Assembly (NCBI RefSeq): GCF_030052815.1
Contig: NC_079505.1
Coordinates: 63,609,309-63,673,308, forward strand
Source: Hevea brasiliensis
Lineage: Eukaryota; Streptophyta; Magnoliopsida; Malpighiales; Euphorbiaceae
Length of the DNA: 64,000 bases
Direction: 5' to 3'
In this document: one piece after another, positions 25,690-38,706 of the stretch
Position numbering within the stretch: position 1 is the stretch's first letter
Layout of the letters: each line of letters opens with the position of its first letter
Notes under the pieces: generated by a model
Database searches by the model: none
Seen by the model: the letters and a program-made list of their open reading frames with translations, nothing else
What the model was told of the DNA's origin: nothing
Position numbers and translations under genes: made by a program

Positions 25690-26717
25690 GCTAAATAGTT
25701 TCCTCCAAATCATTAGAGATGGCATATTTGGCAAGAGCATGAGCCACACTATTTGCTTTCTCAAAACGCATGAATACAAGAAAAAAAGAGACAATTCAGC
25801 GCTTCTATGCGAGGATTAGACACCCGAATGCCCAAACAAGAATGAGCAACAGAGTCTGCATTAACATTCTTGACCTAAGAAACTGAATTACACTCAAGAA
25901 TAAACTCTTTGAAACCCACTTACCTTGCTGTGCGTAAAGCAAAAAGAGCAGCCTTTGTTTCGGCCTCAACGACTTGAAGGGTAAGTGGGAGAGAGACTGC
26001 ACCAGCCATAAAAACTTGCCCAGAAAAAATATTGAACAACCATATCGAAGCCAACTTTGCCATTACCATTGATCTCTACATCACAGTTAATTTTAAACAA
26101 AGCAAGAGGGGAATAAGACCAAGTAACATGTAGGTGACCCGAAGATCTGGATGAAGACAAAACACCACTTTGAAACTCTAATAGTAAGGACATGGTTACA
26201 TTGATAATATGCAATACATCCATCATCTTTTGATTATGAAGAGTATAGTTTCAGGACCATAATAAGCTCCAAGCAATCATGCACGAGGGACTAAATCATT
26301 CTGAAGGCAATGAGGAAGCTAATGTACAGAACCAGTTTTCAATAGATTGAACTAGAGAACGAAAAAAGAGATGAAGCAGGCATAGAGACAGACTTTTTTA
26401 AAGAAAACACAATCACGAATAGCATGAGTAATCGACTCTGGGGACTCACCACACCTAACACAAGTGTCATCAGTTATAATACCACGATGTAACAGAGCAT
26501 GACGAATAGGAAGTTGGTTTTGATAGAGATGATGGACTAGATGCTTCACTTTGGGAGGAATATTCAGGTGCCACAAACGCTGCCAAAAAGGATCATGAGT
26601 TAATGTAGAAGAGGAAGACGAAGATTGAGCAATATCAACTTGCACTATTAGGAAATATGCACTTCTAACAGAATGAGAACTAGAGTTTAAATCATGCCAA
26701 CTAAGTTGATCTAGCAT
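25690..26717 (-). pseudogene. LINE zf-RVT and RNase H remnants
   Basis: The 121-residue block 26717-26352 reads WHDLNSSSHSVRSAYFLI, then FWQRLWHLNIPPKVKHLVHH, then CVRCGESPESITHAIRDC. This is the zinc-binding zf-RVT domain of plant LINEs, with the paired cysteines and histidine visible. Downstream, WSYSPLALFKINCDVEINGN and GFDMVVQ mark the RNase H-like domain with its first Asp, followed by segments in other frames down to about 25690. Frameshifts and stops separate the parts. Confidence 0.85.
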
Positions 26718-26979
26718 AGAATATCAACTGAGGGGGAGGGAGCACATTTGCTCCACCTTGAAAGGCAGGAATATAGACCAAATCAACGGGAAATTCCAAC
26801 ATCACACCTCATGATCAATTAACCCATTAACAGTGGCTTCTCCATGCAGCACAGCAATTGGGGACCATACTCAAAATCCATTGTGAGCAAGTAACCAGTT
26901 ATCATGCCAAATCCGAATAGAATCACTAAACCCAACCAACCAGTTTAAGCCTTTTTCCATGATCCAGTGTGCTTGTAAC

Positions 26980-29900
26980 CTATGTAGCACGGAAACGGAA
27001 ACGCGGACACGGGGAAACGGCATTTTAAAAAATGTAGGAAATGGAAACGTGGAGGAAACGTGTAAATATAAAAAATATAAGGGTGTATATATATATATAT
27101 ATATAATGAAAGATGTTCAATAATAAATAAAGTCCAAATCAATATTTAAATTCAACCATAAAAATACATATTTAGAAGTTTCATACTTATAAGAAATAAA
27201 TATTAACTACAATACATTCAAATGTTACAAAAGAAAAAATAATGAAATTTATGACATTTCCTCAACTTCATTGTATTTCTCCTTCTCCATGTTCGTAGTT
27301 GCATTTTCATCAAACAAAACAGACTCTAACTCTTGTTCATCCAATGAAAGGTTGGCAAATTCAAGAACTCCCACATCTTCCATACTCCCAAATTGATCAC
27401 CACCAACATCCCACAATTTTGTCTTCTCATTATAATATTGGGAGGAGTTTCTCGACAGAAGACGAAGATTATTATGGATAAAAACCAAGTCCTCTGTACG
27501 TTTTAGAGTTAATTTATTCCTTCTACATGAATGAATGAAGGAATAAATACTCCATTTTATTTTACAACAAGAGGAGGAAGTAGGTTGTCCAAGCACTTTA
27601 AAAGCCAACCTTTGAAGTAAAGGTGCATTAGAACCAAAACATGCCCACCATTTCCTAGGATTTGTAACATACATACTTTCAATAGAATCAGGATCAGCAA
27701 AAGGTCCACTTTTCAAAGAAAAATTTGCAATTTCATCATTTGCTCTAATTCGCTCATCTTCATTAGAAAAAATCCTCCTAAAGCATTTAATTCTTTCAGT
27801 TGATACTTCTCCATCCATATGAGGAGGCACTCTACCTTCTCCCTCTTGAAACCATTTTTCACTATAAGATCTTCAAAAATAAGAAAATAAATTCAGAAAA
27901 TAATTAAAAAAAAAATTATAACAAGAAGATGAGTATGTAAGTTAGAAATTTACCTTGGATTTAATGAATGGGCTAAACAATGAAGGGGAGTGTTGCTCTT
28001 TGCCCAACGATCAACAAGAATTCAATGAACCACATAATAAAAAGGAGAAAACCCATCTGCTTGCTTTCCTTCATGATCAAAAATAACTTGCTTCACCTTT
28101 TCAATCATAGAATCCCACAACTCATAAACCAAATGAAGGCATGTTTTGTCTGTGTCACAAACTCTGATCATATCATAAATGGGCCCAGTAAAAGCAATGA
28201 TGTAATCAATCTTTTCCACCAATCCTCATCTACCACTTTATCACGAACAAATCTAGCTTTGCCTTGGTTATCTTCTCGGTATTATGCCCATTGATCACTC
28301 ATAACCATTGCTTCTAAAGCATGCCTAATAAGTTTAAATCTTTTAAGCATCACAACAATAGAAGCAAAACGAGTGTCAGCAACTGAAAGCAATTTCAAAG
28401 GGCTAAACCGATTATAAATTGCAAGCCTCATGGAATGATTCATTATAAAATTCTTGATTTGCAAAGCATCCCCATGGATTTCAGTGATCCAGTGACACAC
28501 ATCATAAGTTTCTTGATTAGTTTCCAAATTTTTTGCTGCACATATATTCTTCAAAACAAGATTAAGAGTGTGCACAACACAAGGAGTCTAATAAATATGT
28601 GGAAACATTCCCTCAATGATTTCTCCAGCACTTTACAATTTGAAGCATTATCAGTAATGACTTGTACCACTTTTTAATGACCCATCTCATCAATTACTTC
28701 TTTTGGCAAATTAGCAATAAATTGCTTATCTTTCATTTTACCAGAACAATCTACAGATTTGATAAACATGGGGCCAGACTCAGAAACAACCATAAAATTA
28801 ATCAAAGGCCTCCTTTGGGGATCACTCCAACCATCACTCACAATACTAACACCCTTTTCTAACCAAGTGTTTTTAGTTGGTTCTAGCAACCTCTCTACAT
28901 TTGCTTTTTCTTGCTGAAGTAATGTGGTTCTCAATTTGTTATAACCAGGCGGCACATAACCACCCAAAACATGATTAGCAGCAAAAGAATAAGAACTCAC
29001 ATAATAAGGATTTCTAGCAAAATTAAAAGGTAGACCCCCAGTGTAGAACATTATAGCAATCTTTGCATCTAATTGAGCTCTAGTTTGCAAGTCAAAAGCT
29101 CTACCAAAAGGAGAATCATTAACTCTTTTTTTCTTCAAAGCTGCTGAAATACTTGGTTCAGTTATATTTAATGAAGGAACAGAAGTTATACTAATAGGCA
29201 AAGAAACTCGCCTAGATTGTGAATTGGTAATTTTGTTTGTTGCCTCATCCTCTTGTTTCCTCATTTCAGAAATACTATCATTCATCACTTTTTTACACAC
29301 ATCAATCCCAGTGATTTTTAATAAATGAGCCCTCACTCTAGTATAAGTCCCTTGCTTTTCTTGTCCACAAAAATTGCATATCCATTTACAATTACCCCCT
29401 CCTTCTCCAGTTTTCTCAAGTTTAGTTACATATCTCCACAAATGATTAGATTCTTCCTCCCTAGTTTTTGAAGAAGTGGCACTAGTGCTATTTGCTTGGG
29501 TAGAATTTTAGTTCGAAGAATCCATTCAAATATTGTCCTATCAAAATGACAAAAAGAAAATGCAATTTTAGACAATTTACAAATTATTTAAACAAATTAT
29601 ATACTAAGGATTAAAGCACAATACAAATTATATATTAAAAGATTAAAGAATTAAATAATAGAATTGAATACATTGACTATAAAAATTATTATGAAAAATT
29701 TTAATATATAATATAACGATACATTAAAACAAATTATATTAAACACATTATATATAAATTATTACAAAAATATAAAATATATTAATATAAAATACAAATT
29801 TTGAATGTTGGAATTTTTTTTATTTATCATTAATTAGAATTTAAACTTGAAATTTTATAATTTCAAAAATAACTTTAAAAACATATTTACATTTGTCCTT

Positions 29901-30321
29901 AATTTCCTTCAAAATGTTGATTGTAAAAATATGGCAAATCTTGAAAATTTTTAGTGAATTTGGGAAAAAATTTTTTTATCTTTCTTTTTTTTAAAAAAAA
30001 AATATTTATGATAACTCCTCAAATTTAGTTTCAGAAAAATCTAATTATGGAATATACATTTAGAGAAAAAAAATTGATATTAAATATGATAAATTTATGA
30101 TTAATTAATGGAATAAAATTGTAATTAATTAATAAAAATTGCTTAATAAAACTGTTTCACAAAGAAATTAGAAAAGGAAAATAATAAATTAATAATAAGG
30201 AAAATAATAAATTAAATAATAATAAATTAATAAAATCCCAATATAAACCTAATTATTCACATTCACAATCGGGAAGAAAATAGGAAAGGCTACTTACCTG
30301 TCGACTGTCGTTCTCCCTTCG

Positions 30322-30352
<31 letters not shown>

Positions 30353-30726
30353 CTGTTGATAAGGATGGAGAGAGCATATTAAAGAGTGAATATGGCAGAT
30401 CAAAGAGAAAAGAAGAGAAAGGTGTTGCGATCCTTACCTGCGCTGCGAATTGCGATGCTGCCGACTGTCGTTGAAGGTACTCCCTTTCTTTTTCTTTTTC
30501 TTCTTCTTCCTTTTCTGTTGGTGAATGTTGTGAAGTCGTCAATTTTAACCTACCCATTTTTCTTTTTTTTTTTTTAATTTTCTTTAAAGAACGGAAACGC
30601 ATTTCCGATTTTCAATATTTTCGGAAACGGCCCGAAAACGTTTCCCATCCGTGTCAGGTCGTTTCCTCGTCGGAAACATTTTCGACACTGGGAAACGTGA
30701 CTCAGTGCCATTTCCGTGCTTTATAG
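26980..30726 (-). mobile_element. hAT-superfamily DNA transposon, 3.75 kb, full length
   Basis: The terminal repeats are CTATGTAGCACGGAAACGG on the left and, read inward from the right, CTATAAAGCACGGAAATGG. A perfect 8 bp target duplication CTTGTAAC flanks it (26972-26979 and 30727-30734), as expected for hAT. Both subterminal zones are crowded with GGAAACG-type motifs (26988-27060 and 30590-30715). Maize Ac carries AAACGG motifs in the same position, where its transposase binds, so these are likely transposase binding sites. It encodes a broken transposase on the minus strand and is inserted in the LINE. A (TA)n tract lies at 27086-27105 and a (CTT)n tract near 30325-30353. Confidence 0.95.
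27249..29525 (-). pseudogene. hAT transposase (BED finger, DUF659, hAT dimer domain), broken
   Basis: The likely start is the ATG at 29525 (MDSSN, with a stop as codon 6). The BED-type finger is WICNFCGQEKQG...RVRAHL...C (about 29390-29290). A DUF659-like catalytic part follows, with YNKLRTTLL, GVSIVSDGWSDPQRRPLINF and KDKQFIANL (to 28674). After stops at 28671-28673 and near 28590 come VVHTLNLVLKNI and ADTRFASIVVMLKRF (28575-28282). The next block is IAFTGPIYDMIRVCDTDK (28222-28022). An intron of about 80 bp (roughly 27872-27953, GTAAATTTCT ... GAAG) precedes the last 193 residues. That block has PRKWWACFGSNAPLLQRLA and TKLWDVGG, the hAT dimerisation region. Several in-frame stops make it non-autonomous now. 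Confidence 0.92.
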
Positions 30727-31123
30727 CTTGTAACTAGTTGCGCTAAGCAAAACTAGGTTGGAAACTAAGACCCACTTGAAGGAATTATTTTCGAGGGTGA
30801 TACTGGGCTTGAAAAAATTATGCCAAAAAAGAGTTTGGATCTTGGACAAGGCACCAACATTGCTTTGATAACATAGTAAGATTAAACGCCCTTAAATTAT
30901 GAAAACCAACTCCTCCCGAATTTTTCTGTAAGCGCATTTTGGACCAAGAGCACTAGTGACTTTATCGCTCCTCCTGTCGTTGATCCCACCAGAAGTTAAC
31001 CATAAGAGATTCAATCCTATGCAAAGTAGCCTAAGGTAATAAAAAGCAGCTCATAGTGTATGTGGGAATAGACTGAATTACAACTTTGAGAATGATCTCT
31101 CACTATAATCGAGCTAAAAACAT

Positions 31124-32499
31124 GGGATTTTTACCAAAAAGGTGTAATAAAAAAAAATTATACCAAAAAAGGTGAGTTTGAAAGTAATTACCAAAAAGCG
31201 ATGAATAATGTTGAGTTGGACGAGATGAGTGTGGGACGCTAACTATTAATAATAGCGTTTTTAAGGTCCCGACACTATTTATAATAGTGTGCGCATTCAA
31301 AATTTGAAAGGAAAGTTGGACGCTATTCAAAATAGCGTCCAGTTTTCCTTTAAATAATATATAATTAATTAAAAAAAATTTACAAGTTGGATGCTACTTA
31401 TAGTAGCGTCCAACTTTTTTTAAAATTTTTAATTATTTTATTTTATATTCTAAATAAAATATAAATATTATTTCAATAAATAAAATCATAATATTATATA
31501 TTATATATTATAATATTTTATTATAAATATTATTTTTTAATTTAAAATTTAATAAAATAAAAAATTAAACTTAAAAAAAATAATTAATTAAAAAAGTTTA
31601 AGAAAAGTTGGACGCTACTCATAGTAGCATTCAATTTTTCTTTTTTTAATTATTTTATTTTATATTTTAAGTAAATTAAAAATATTATTTTAATAAATAA
31701 AGTTATAATAATTAATATTATGTATTATAATATTTTTATTATAAAATTTTTTTTATTTAAAATTAAATTAAAATTTAATGAAATAAAAATTAAAATTAAA
31801 ATTAATTAATTAAAAAAGTTTAAGAAAAATTGGATGCTACTTATAATAGGGTCCAACTTTTCTTTTTTTAATTATTTTATTTTATATTTTAAATAAAAAA
31901 AATAAATATTATTTTAATAAATAAAATTATAATAATTAATATTATATATTATAATATTTTTATTATTTAATGAAATAAAATAATTAATTATTATAATTTT
32001 ATTTATAAAAATAATATTTTTAATTTATTTAAAATATAAAATAAAATAATTAAAAAAAAGTTGGACCTTCCAACTTCTCTTAAACTTTTTTAATTATTTA
32101 TTTTTTAAAATTTTAATTATTTATTTCATTAAATTTTAATTTAATTTTAAATTAAAAATAATATTTATAATAAAAATATTATAATATATAATATTAAATA
32201 TTATGACTTTATTTATTAAAATAATATTTATATTTATTTAATATATAAAATAAAATAATTAATTATTTATTATTTAAAGAAAAATTAGACGCTATTTTGA
32301 ATAGCGTACAGTTTTCCTTTCAAATTTTGAATGCGCACGCTATTATAAATAGCGTCCGGACTTTAAAAATGTTATTATAGTTAGCGTTCCGCGCTCACAT
32401 CGTCCAACTCATCATAATTCACCCATTTTTGATAATTACTCTCAAACTCACCTTTTTTTTGTATAATTTTTTTTATTACACCTTTTGGGTAAAAATCCC
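31124..32499. mobile_element. Mutator-like fold-back with an array of small hairpins
   Basis: The ends are GGGATTTTTACCAAAAAGG and, read inward from the right, GGGATTTTTACCCAAAAGG. The flanks are TAAAAACAT (31115-31123) and TAAAAACGT (32500-32508), a 9 bp target duplication with one mismatch, which fits Mutator-like elements. The arms pair for at least 250 bp. At least eight short palindromes of the type GACGCTATT-NNN-AATAGCGTC occur, for example 31236-31258, 31272-31290, 31318-31340, 31386-31414, 31608-31633, 31831-31857, 32285-32310 and 32337-32355. The rest is almost pure A/T. It has no coding capacity and is inserted in the LINE RT region. Confidence 0.85.
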
Positions 32500-32519
32500 T
32501 AAAAACGTATTTCTTTTTC

Positions 32520-33420
32520 CTCCCAATAAAAATATGCAAACCCAAATGCTTACAATGTTAATCCACCCCCTGGACCTCTAAGATAACACTTCATTTGCTC
32601 CTGCATCTCCTCACAGGTATTCGGCTAAAAGAAATTTATGATTTATCAAAATTTACTTTTTACCCAGAAATCGCTTCATAAGCTTGAATAATCTGCAAGA
32701 ATGTAAAAGCTTCAGTCATGGTAGCTTTACAAAAAATGATACTGCCATCGGCAAAAAAAAAGTTGGGACACAGATGGCGCTCTACGACATATACAAAAAC
32801 CATGAAGGCTCTGAGATGCTTTAGCCTTGCAAATCAAACCAGAGAATACTTCTGCACATAATAAGAACAGGTAAGGGGACAAAGGATCACTTTGGCGAAG
32901 GCCCCTCTAGGGAAAAAAAAGTAACTCCTAGGCTCACCATTAAGCAAAAGAGAATAGAAATAGAAGATATAATCCATCACTAGCTCAACCCATGCATTAT
33001 TAAAACCCATAATCAATAAAACATGCTCCAAAAAACTCTACTCAATCTATCATAAGCTTTAGTCATATCTAATTTTAAAGCAAGAAAACCTTTTTTATTA
33101 GACACTCTATTTTTCAAATGGCGAAAAATTTCAAAAGCAACTAGAGCATTGTCAGTGATGAGTCTCTCTGGGATAAAAGTAGATTGAGTAGGACAAATGA
33201 TACGAGGCAAAATATGTTTCAATCTATTAGCAATGACTTTGGTAACAAGTTTGAAAATGACATTATAGAGACTAATAGGGTAAAAATCCTTAGTAAACTC
33301 TGGATTCTTAACTTTGGGAATGAGTGTAATAAAGGTGTGATTTAAGTGAAAAGGAAAGGCCTTATGGTTTAGAATAGACAATAATGTGCCTTCAACAAAA
33401 TTATCAATAAGATCCCAAAA
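32520..33420 (-). pseudogene. LINE reverse transcriptase, N-terminal part present
   Basis: FHLNHTFITLIPKVKNPEF, then FYPISLYNVIFKLVTKVIAN, then STFIPERLITDN and GFLALKLDMTKAYDR are the first RT blocks of plant LINEs. A frameshift follows AYDR, and the chain resumes as FLEHVLLIMGFNNAWVELVM and LLNGEPRSYF. The catalytic motif reads FADG at about 32742-32756 instead of FADD, so one metal-binding Asp is lost. The domain continues beyond the 31124-32499 insertion. Confidence 0.88.
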
Positions 33421-35498
33421 TTATTATCTTTTATGTTAAGTACTTAATTTTGTTGTTTTATTTAATATTCCTTTTATTTTTCTCTTAAATATCTTTATTA
33501 TTGCCCTTGTTACCTCAATTTTCATGACTAAATGATTGAAAATATAAAATATATTAATTAATATTTATTTAATTGCTAATTTTTAAAAATTTCTTATTTA
33601 ATATTTATTCGTTAATTGCAATACCATATGTGCCTATATACATAGTGTTCATATTTATCATTTTATAACTATGATCATTAGGATATACAAGGTCACTTCC
33701 AATTAAATAATACAAAGTAACAATTGATAGTTTCTATTTTAAAGTTGACCAAATATTAATTATATTTGATGTTGAATTATAACTTATATATAAATTTTGC
33801 ATTTATACATTCTATTTATTAGAGAAATATTGTATTATGATGCTTTTTCTCAAAATAATTTTAATTATTAATTATAGCAGCTTTATAAAAGAAATATCTA
33901 TCGTTAGAGTTCACCAAATATACAAATTATACTCTTTATATAGTCAATGCAATTTTTCCTAAAAAGTTGAAAACTATCCTATAGGTATTCACAATAAGGG
34001 GATAGTAGTTTTTTCTTTCAATTTTCTTTTTATTTGATTTGAGTTATGGTCATTGAATTGATAATATGCCATGTATGTTATTTCAAATAGATAAATTCTT
34101 TGGCCAATATTTTAGTATTAAATGGTCAATTTTAAATATTTTCTTGCAATGAGTTAACTTTTTTTAATTAAATAATGATTTATGATAAAATTAAAATTTT
34201 GATTTAAATGGTTTCTTATTTCATACCTATAAATAGTTGGCATTTGCCGCACATTACCAAACAAAAAAATAAAGTCATTAGAAAAAGCTTTGCTTCTCAT
34301 ATTGTACTCTTAAATTCTTTTTTTGATTTGTTTTATTTTTATTGTTTTTATTCATGATTTATTGTTCTTGATTCTCAAAATTTTTTTATATTTCTGCTAA
34401 TTCCTGATTCTTGGTTTCCTATAATGTTAAGAAAAATTTGTTGAATTTTAAAGGATAGTTGCTTGTGCTAGAACTATGTGATCATGCCTCGAACTAATAT
34501 TTTGATTATCCATTATTTTATTATCATTAATTTTCAGTTGAATTATTTTCTCATTTTAATTAAATAGTTATATTTTTATTTAGAAATAATCTCCTACCTA
34601 CATTTTTGTGTAGCAAAAGAATCTAAAAAATAGATGGGAAATATAATTATATTCAATATTTAACTATAAATAAAAATAATTGAAAAATTAAAGTTACAGT
34701 ATAAAAATTATGAAAACTGTCTTTTAAAAAATTGTGTGTATTTTTTAAAATTTATTAGTTTAATATAAAATAATATTTCATTATATATGCAAATATTGTA
34801 TATTTATTTACAAATTTAATTTTTATGAAATATATGAATCTTATATCATAAATTTATGGAAAGTGATAACCATTTTCTTTAAAGAATTATTTTATAAAAA
34901 CTATATTAGATTAATAAAAAAAAGTTTCACTTTACAAAAATTAAAAAATATAGCATTTTCAAAAATAATATAATAAAATATTTTTAATTAATAATAATGC
35001 TATATATTTTAATTATTATTAAAATTAAATAATTCAATTTATTAATAGTAATTTAATATATTTAATAATTATATTAATTAAAAATATTATATTTATATAT
35101 TTTTAAAATAATGTTATTTTCTCATTAATCTAATACATTTTCTATAATAAAAAAATCAATTTACATAAATTATAAGATTAAATATAAAAATTTCATAAAA
35201 TTTAATTTTTTGAATAAAGTAATTTTATTATATTTTAAACGAAGTAATAATAGAAACTATTATCAATATTAATATATGTATAAAAAATTAAATAAATTAT
35301 TTTAATTAATTGCAACATAAATTGCTCAAAAAATTACTATCATAACAAGTGAAATTTTATTCAAATTAAATTAAATGAGAGATAAATTTATATAGACATT
35401 AATTTATTAATTATAATTTATCCTTGGAATGTAATTAAAATTTAAATAAAAAATAAAAATTATAAATTATCCCATATATAGTATGGGCATTATGCTAG
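33421..35498 (+). mobile_element. Helitron-like element, 3' part
   Basis: The 3' terminus is well formed: a hairpin CCCATA-TATAG-TATGGG (35471-35487), seven bases, then CTAG (35495-35498) followed by T, which matches the hairpin plus CTRR end of plant Helitrons. The block around ATAGTTTCTATTTTAAA (about 33727) recurs near 40491. No Rep/helicase coding is visible, so it is non-autonomous. Its 5' end is probably left of the LINE. Confidence 0.7.
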
Positions 35499-36562
35499 TT
35501 ATAATTATATAGAAAATTAATAAATATTTTTCTTATAATTATTTTTAATTTATTTAAATTTAATTTATTTTAGTCAAATACGGTTAGCAATAGCCATTAA
35601 TTTGTAAATATTTCTCTCCTTTAACATTTGGCCAACTATTGAATACATTAAATGGGTTAGCATTTTAAATGGTCACTCATTGCATATATGCAAATTGCTT
35701 TGGCCATTCAACAGCTAATTATTTTAATGTGCCAACATTATAGCAATTTAAAAGCCAATATTAAAATGCTCTTGATCAATAACGTTTTCAATTTAAAATG
35801 ATTTAATGGTTAAACTATCATTATATTTGATTTTTCTCTAACATCATAAGTATAAATAGTTGATACTTTTAATCATTTGAAACACTAAAGAAGTTATTAG
35901 AAAATCTTCTCTTCTAATATTTTGTTCTTGTTTTATTGTTTTTACTCAAGTGTTATTAGTCTCAATTTTCAAAATCTATTTATAGTTCTATTAATTCCTT
36001 TTTCCTTATTATTTTATTCTACAAAATAGTGATTTTGTAATATATATAAAGTAAAGAGATATTTACAAAGAAATTATACATGACGTTTTTCTTGAAAAAC
36101 TTATCACGTGTCACATTATATAAATACTCTCATTTATACTAATTATTATTATTTTATTTCTTTTTTAATTATAATTATTATTCACAATACTATTAATATT
36201 TATGATTTAAATTATTATTTCTTTTAAAATTTGATTTTTAAAAATTAAGACCTTTTATAGTTAAATTCAGTATTTAAAAATTATTTATATTATTGTATAA
36301 ATACTAATTATTATTTTATTCTTTTATTTCTCTTTTCATTATTATTATTATTTACAATAATATCTTAATATTTATTCTTTAAATCTTTTTTTAATTTAAT
36401 TTTTAAAAATTAGGGCCTTTTATGATTAGCTGTAATATTTAAAAATTATTCATATTATTTTTTTCATAAATTTATTTATGTAAAAATATTATTCACCACG
36501 TGTTACCTTTAATAATAATAATAATAACAATAAAAGTTTAAATTAAAAAATAATTTACAAAG

Positions 36563-36619
<57 letters not shown>

Positions 36620-37065
36620 GGTGATTGATAGCCATTAATTTTAAAAAAATTGATCATTAATTTATGATCTCATAATTAATTATAAATACCCTCATTTATA
36701 TTAATTATTATTTATTTTTTTTATTTATCTTTTAATTATCATTATTGTTGACAATACCACCTTAACATTTATGATTTAAATTATTATTTTTTTTAAATTT
36801 AATTTTAAAAAATAAGACAGTTTGTAGTTAAATACAATATTTAAAAATTATTTGTATTATTTTATAAATACCAATTATTATTTTTTATTTCTTTTTTAAT
36901 TATTATTATTACTATAATATTTATTATTTAAATTATTATTTTCTTTAAAAATTAATTTTTAAAAATTAAGATCTTTTATTATTAAATAAAATATTTAAAA
37001 ATTATTTATATTATTTTTTATAAATTTATTTATGTAAAAATATTATTTGCCACATGTTACCCTCC

Positions 37066-37101
<36 letters not shown>

Positions 37102-37303
37102 GTCATTAATAGCCATTAATTTAAAGAAAATTGACCATTAGTTTGTAATCTCATAATCAACTATCATATAATTTAATCAATCTTAAATTTTTTTTATATC
37201 TTTAATAAATATTTTTATTGCATTATTTATTTTTTATTATTTTTATTATGAAATATTTATTTAAAAAATTGAGAGACAAAAAGTATAGTCTCTATAAAAA
37301 GTT

Positions 37304-37341
<38 letters not shown>

Positions 37342-37797
37342 CTAAGAGATATTCTAAAAGAAATTACACGTGACACTTTTCTTAAAAAGCTTGACACGTG
37401 TTACCTTTTATAAATACTCTTAGTTATACTAATTATTATTTTTTTTATTTCTCTTTTACTTATCATTATTATTTACAATATCACCTTAACATTTATGATT
37501 TAAATTATTATTTCTTTTAAAATTTGATTTTTAAAAATTAAGACATTTTATAGTTAAATTCAGTATTTAAAAATCATTTATATTATTTTATAAATACTAA
37601 TTATTATTTAATTTTTTTATTTCTCTTTTCATTATCATTATTATTTATAATAATAGCTTAATATTTATTATTTAAATTATTTTTTTATTTATTTTTAAAA
37701 ATTAAGATTTTTATGATTAAATGCATTATTTAAAAATTATTTATATTATTTTTTATAAATTTATTTATTTAAAAATATTATTTGACACATGTTACCC

Positions 37798-37840
<43 letters not shown>

Positions 37841-38305
37841 GTCATTGATGGTTATTAGTTTAAAGAAAATTGACCATTAATTTATGATCTAATAATCAAT
37901 CATAAATACTCTCTTTTATATTAATTGTTATTTAATTTTTTTTATTTCTCTTTTAATTATCATTATTATTTATGATATTAACTTAGCATTTATGATTTAA
38001 ATTGTTATTTTCTTTAAAATTAATTTTAAAAATTAAGACATTTTGTAGTTAAATACAATATTTAAAAGTTATTTATATTATTTTATAAATATTAATTATT
38101 ATTTATTTTTTTATTTCTTTTTTAGTTATCATTATTATTTACAATACTATTATAATATTTATTATTTAAATTATTATTTTCTTTAAATTTTGATTTTTAA
38201 AAATTAAGTCCTTTTATTATTAAATGAAATATTTAAAAATTATTTATATTATTTTTTTTATAGATTCATTTATGTAAAAATATTATTTGCCACATGTTAT
38301 CCTCC

Positions 38306-38350
<45 letters not shown>

Positions 38351-38653
38351 GGTCACCGATGGCCATTAATTTAATGAAAATTGGCTATAAATTTGTGATA
38401 TCATAATCAACTATCATATAATTTAATCAATATCAAATTTTTTCATATCTTTAATAAATATTTTTATTATATTATTTTATTTTCTATTATTTTTATTATG
38501 AAATATCTGTTAAAAAATTTAAGAGACAAAAAGTATAGTATACATAAAAAGTTATAAAAATAAAATATAGAGATTTGATTTATTTATAATTAGTATATAT
38601 TATTTTTAATATTAATAATTTAATATTCTTTTTATTTCACTTTCCTAAAATTA

Positions 38654-38706
<53 letters not shown>

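Larger units (their letters stand above)
25597..33420 (-). mobile_element. 5'-truncated LINE with two nested insertions
   Basis: Minus-strand order is RT (33420-32520 and on past the insertion), a connector, zf-RVT (26717-26352), RNase H (26226-25690), then an AATAAAG signal and a short A tail (T run at 25596-25604 on the plus strand). Insertions at 26980-30726 and 31124-32499 split it; without them about 2.7 kb remain. The endonuclease and the start of RT are missing, the usual result of 5' truncation. AAAATTAT occurs next to both ends (33417-33424 and 25582-25589) and may be part of the target duplication. Confidence 0.85.

Noticed and set aside
27299..28862. Open frames on the plus strand opposite the hAT transposase
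   Set aside because: They show no domain and mirror the real coding strand.
27249..29525. An intact, active hAT transposase
   Set aside because: There are stops at codon 6, at 28671-28673, near 28590 and after 28282, so it cannot be read through.
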